NCBI RefSeq assembly: GCF_900078335.1
Contig: NZ_FKBR01000033.1
Span: forward strand, 1-64,000
Direction: 5' to 3'
DNA from: Bordetella trematum
Lineage (GTDB): Bacteria; Pseudomonadota; Gammaproteobacteria; Burkholderiales; Burkholderiaceae_B
DNA length: 64,000 nt
Positions 63,917-64,000 of the stretch are shown in pieces. The notes under the pieces were generated by a model. That model had not been told where the DNA came from. It did no database searches and was given only the letters and a program-made list of their open reading frames with translations. Within the stretch, counting starts at the first letter, position 1; the number at the start of each line of letters is the position of its first letter. Both the position numbers and the translations under genes were made by a program.

Positions 63917-63948
63917 CCGGCTTCGGAAGATGCCGATTCCGAAGCCGG
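63917..63948. terminator. 12-base inverted repeat between fimbrial copies 5 and 4
   Basis: Arms CCGGCTTCGGAA / TTCCGAAGCCGG, eight-base loop, inside the 73-base gap. No T-run on either side. It may end or protect the copy 5 transcript, or stop ribosomes and polymerase from reading into copy 4. Confidence 0.5.
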
Positions 63949-63970
63949 ATATCTGCACCGGTCGTGGCGT

Positions 63971-64000
63971 TCAGGGATAGACGATGCTGTACTGCACATA
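63971..64000 (-). CDS. Fimbrial subunit, C-terminal end of a fifth copy (cut by the right edge)
   Basis: The last 30 bases, read leftward, encode YVQYSIVYP and a TGA stop, the same C-terminus as copies 2-4 (SYVQYS type). This is the end of another paralogue whose body lies to the right of the window. Too short for anything more. Confidence 0.75.
   Translation of the reverse strand, partial: YVQYSIVYP

Larger units (their letters stand above)
60985..64000 (-). repeat. Tandem array of at least five fimbrial-subunit paralogues
   Basis: Four complete genes and the end of a fifth, all leftward, with 105-265 bases between the first three pairs and about 73 before the last. All share AVDGTITI-x-GEI near the mature N-terminus, CKI..., a second cysteine in EC-P, and the C-terminal SYVQYS(I/V)xYP-type end. 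They look like products of repeated tandem duplication. No chaperone or usher gene is at the left end, because the array abuts the efflux operon. Confidence 0.85.

Overview
The window looks like a chromosomal segment of a GC-rich betaproteobacterium of the family Alcaligenaceae, most likely Bordetella or a close relative such as Achromobacter. The reasons are two Bug-type (Bordetella uptake gene) solute-binding proteins, a tandem family of Bordetella-type fimbrial subunits, and betaproteobacterial neighbourhoods such as DUF3460-scpA-panC, prepilin peptidase-coaE-zapD, and ubiJ-ubiB. This is inferred from protein character only; no database search was possible. I saw no IS element, prophage, CRISPR array, rRNA or tRNA.

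Layout, left part. Positions 1-583 hold the start of a leftward gene for a secreted protein that runs off the edge and has unusual codon use. After a 495-base gap comes a tightly coupled rightward operon (1079-9416): a Wzm/Wzt-type ABC exporter, an acyl carrier protein, a KAS III-like synthase, a degenerate and an intact SDR, a PglD/NeuD-like acyltransferase, a Rieske oxygenase, a second hexapeptide acyltransferase, a PglC-like initiating sugar transferase and a PglE-like aminotransferase. I read it as a cell-surface glycan locus that also builds, and perhaps hydroxylates, a special acyl group for an amino sugar. This is the most interesting system in the window. Housekeeping genes follow: ubiJ-ubiB, a diiron ferritin-like protein with a candidate Pho box, heptose adenylyltransferase, then leftward pcm-tolC, thiG-thiD and btuB-btuF. 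A cobalamin riboswitch precedes btuB, and metH is transcribed away from it.

Middle part. A methyltransferase and an MmyB-like regulator are divergent. A GntR/FCD regulator is divergent from a catabolic operon (TPP enzyme, SDR, Bug protein), with two copies of an A/T-rich palindrome in the shared promoter region. Then come mutY, a large fused indolepyruvate:ferredoxin oxidoreductase, an orphan cheD, ftsEX, a complete polar amino acid ABC transporter (aapJQMP), a second Bug protein, a small CopD/HemJ-like membrane protein, and an MFS exporter-glpK pair.

Right part. A DUF3460 protein, scpA and panC precede a very small LuxR-type protein with a perfect inverted repeat just upstream, an NlpE-like lipoprotein, a prepilin peptidase without the CxxC motifs, coaE and zapD. 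A four-gene tripartite multidrug pump (MdtABC plus outer-membrane factor) converges on a leftward array of at least five fimbrial subunit paralogues. One paralogue has a crippled signal peptide and a C7 tract upstream. The fifth is visible only as its last nine codons at the right edge.
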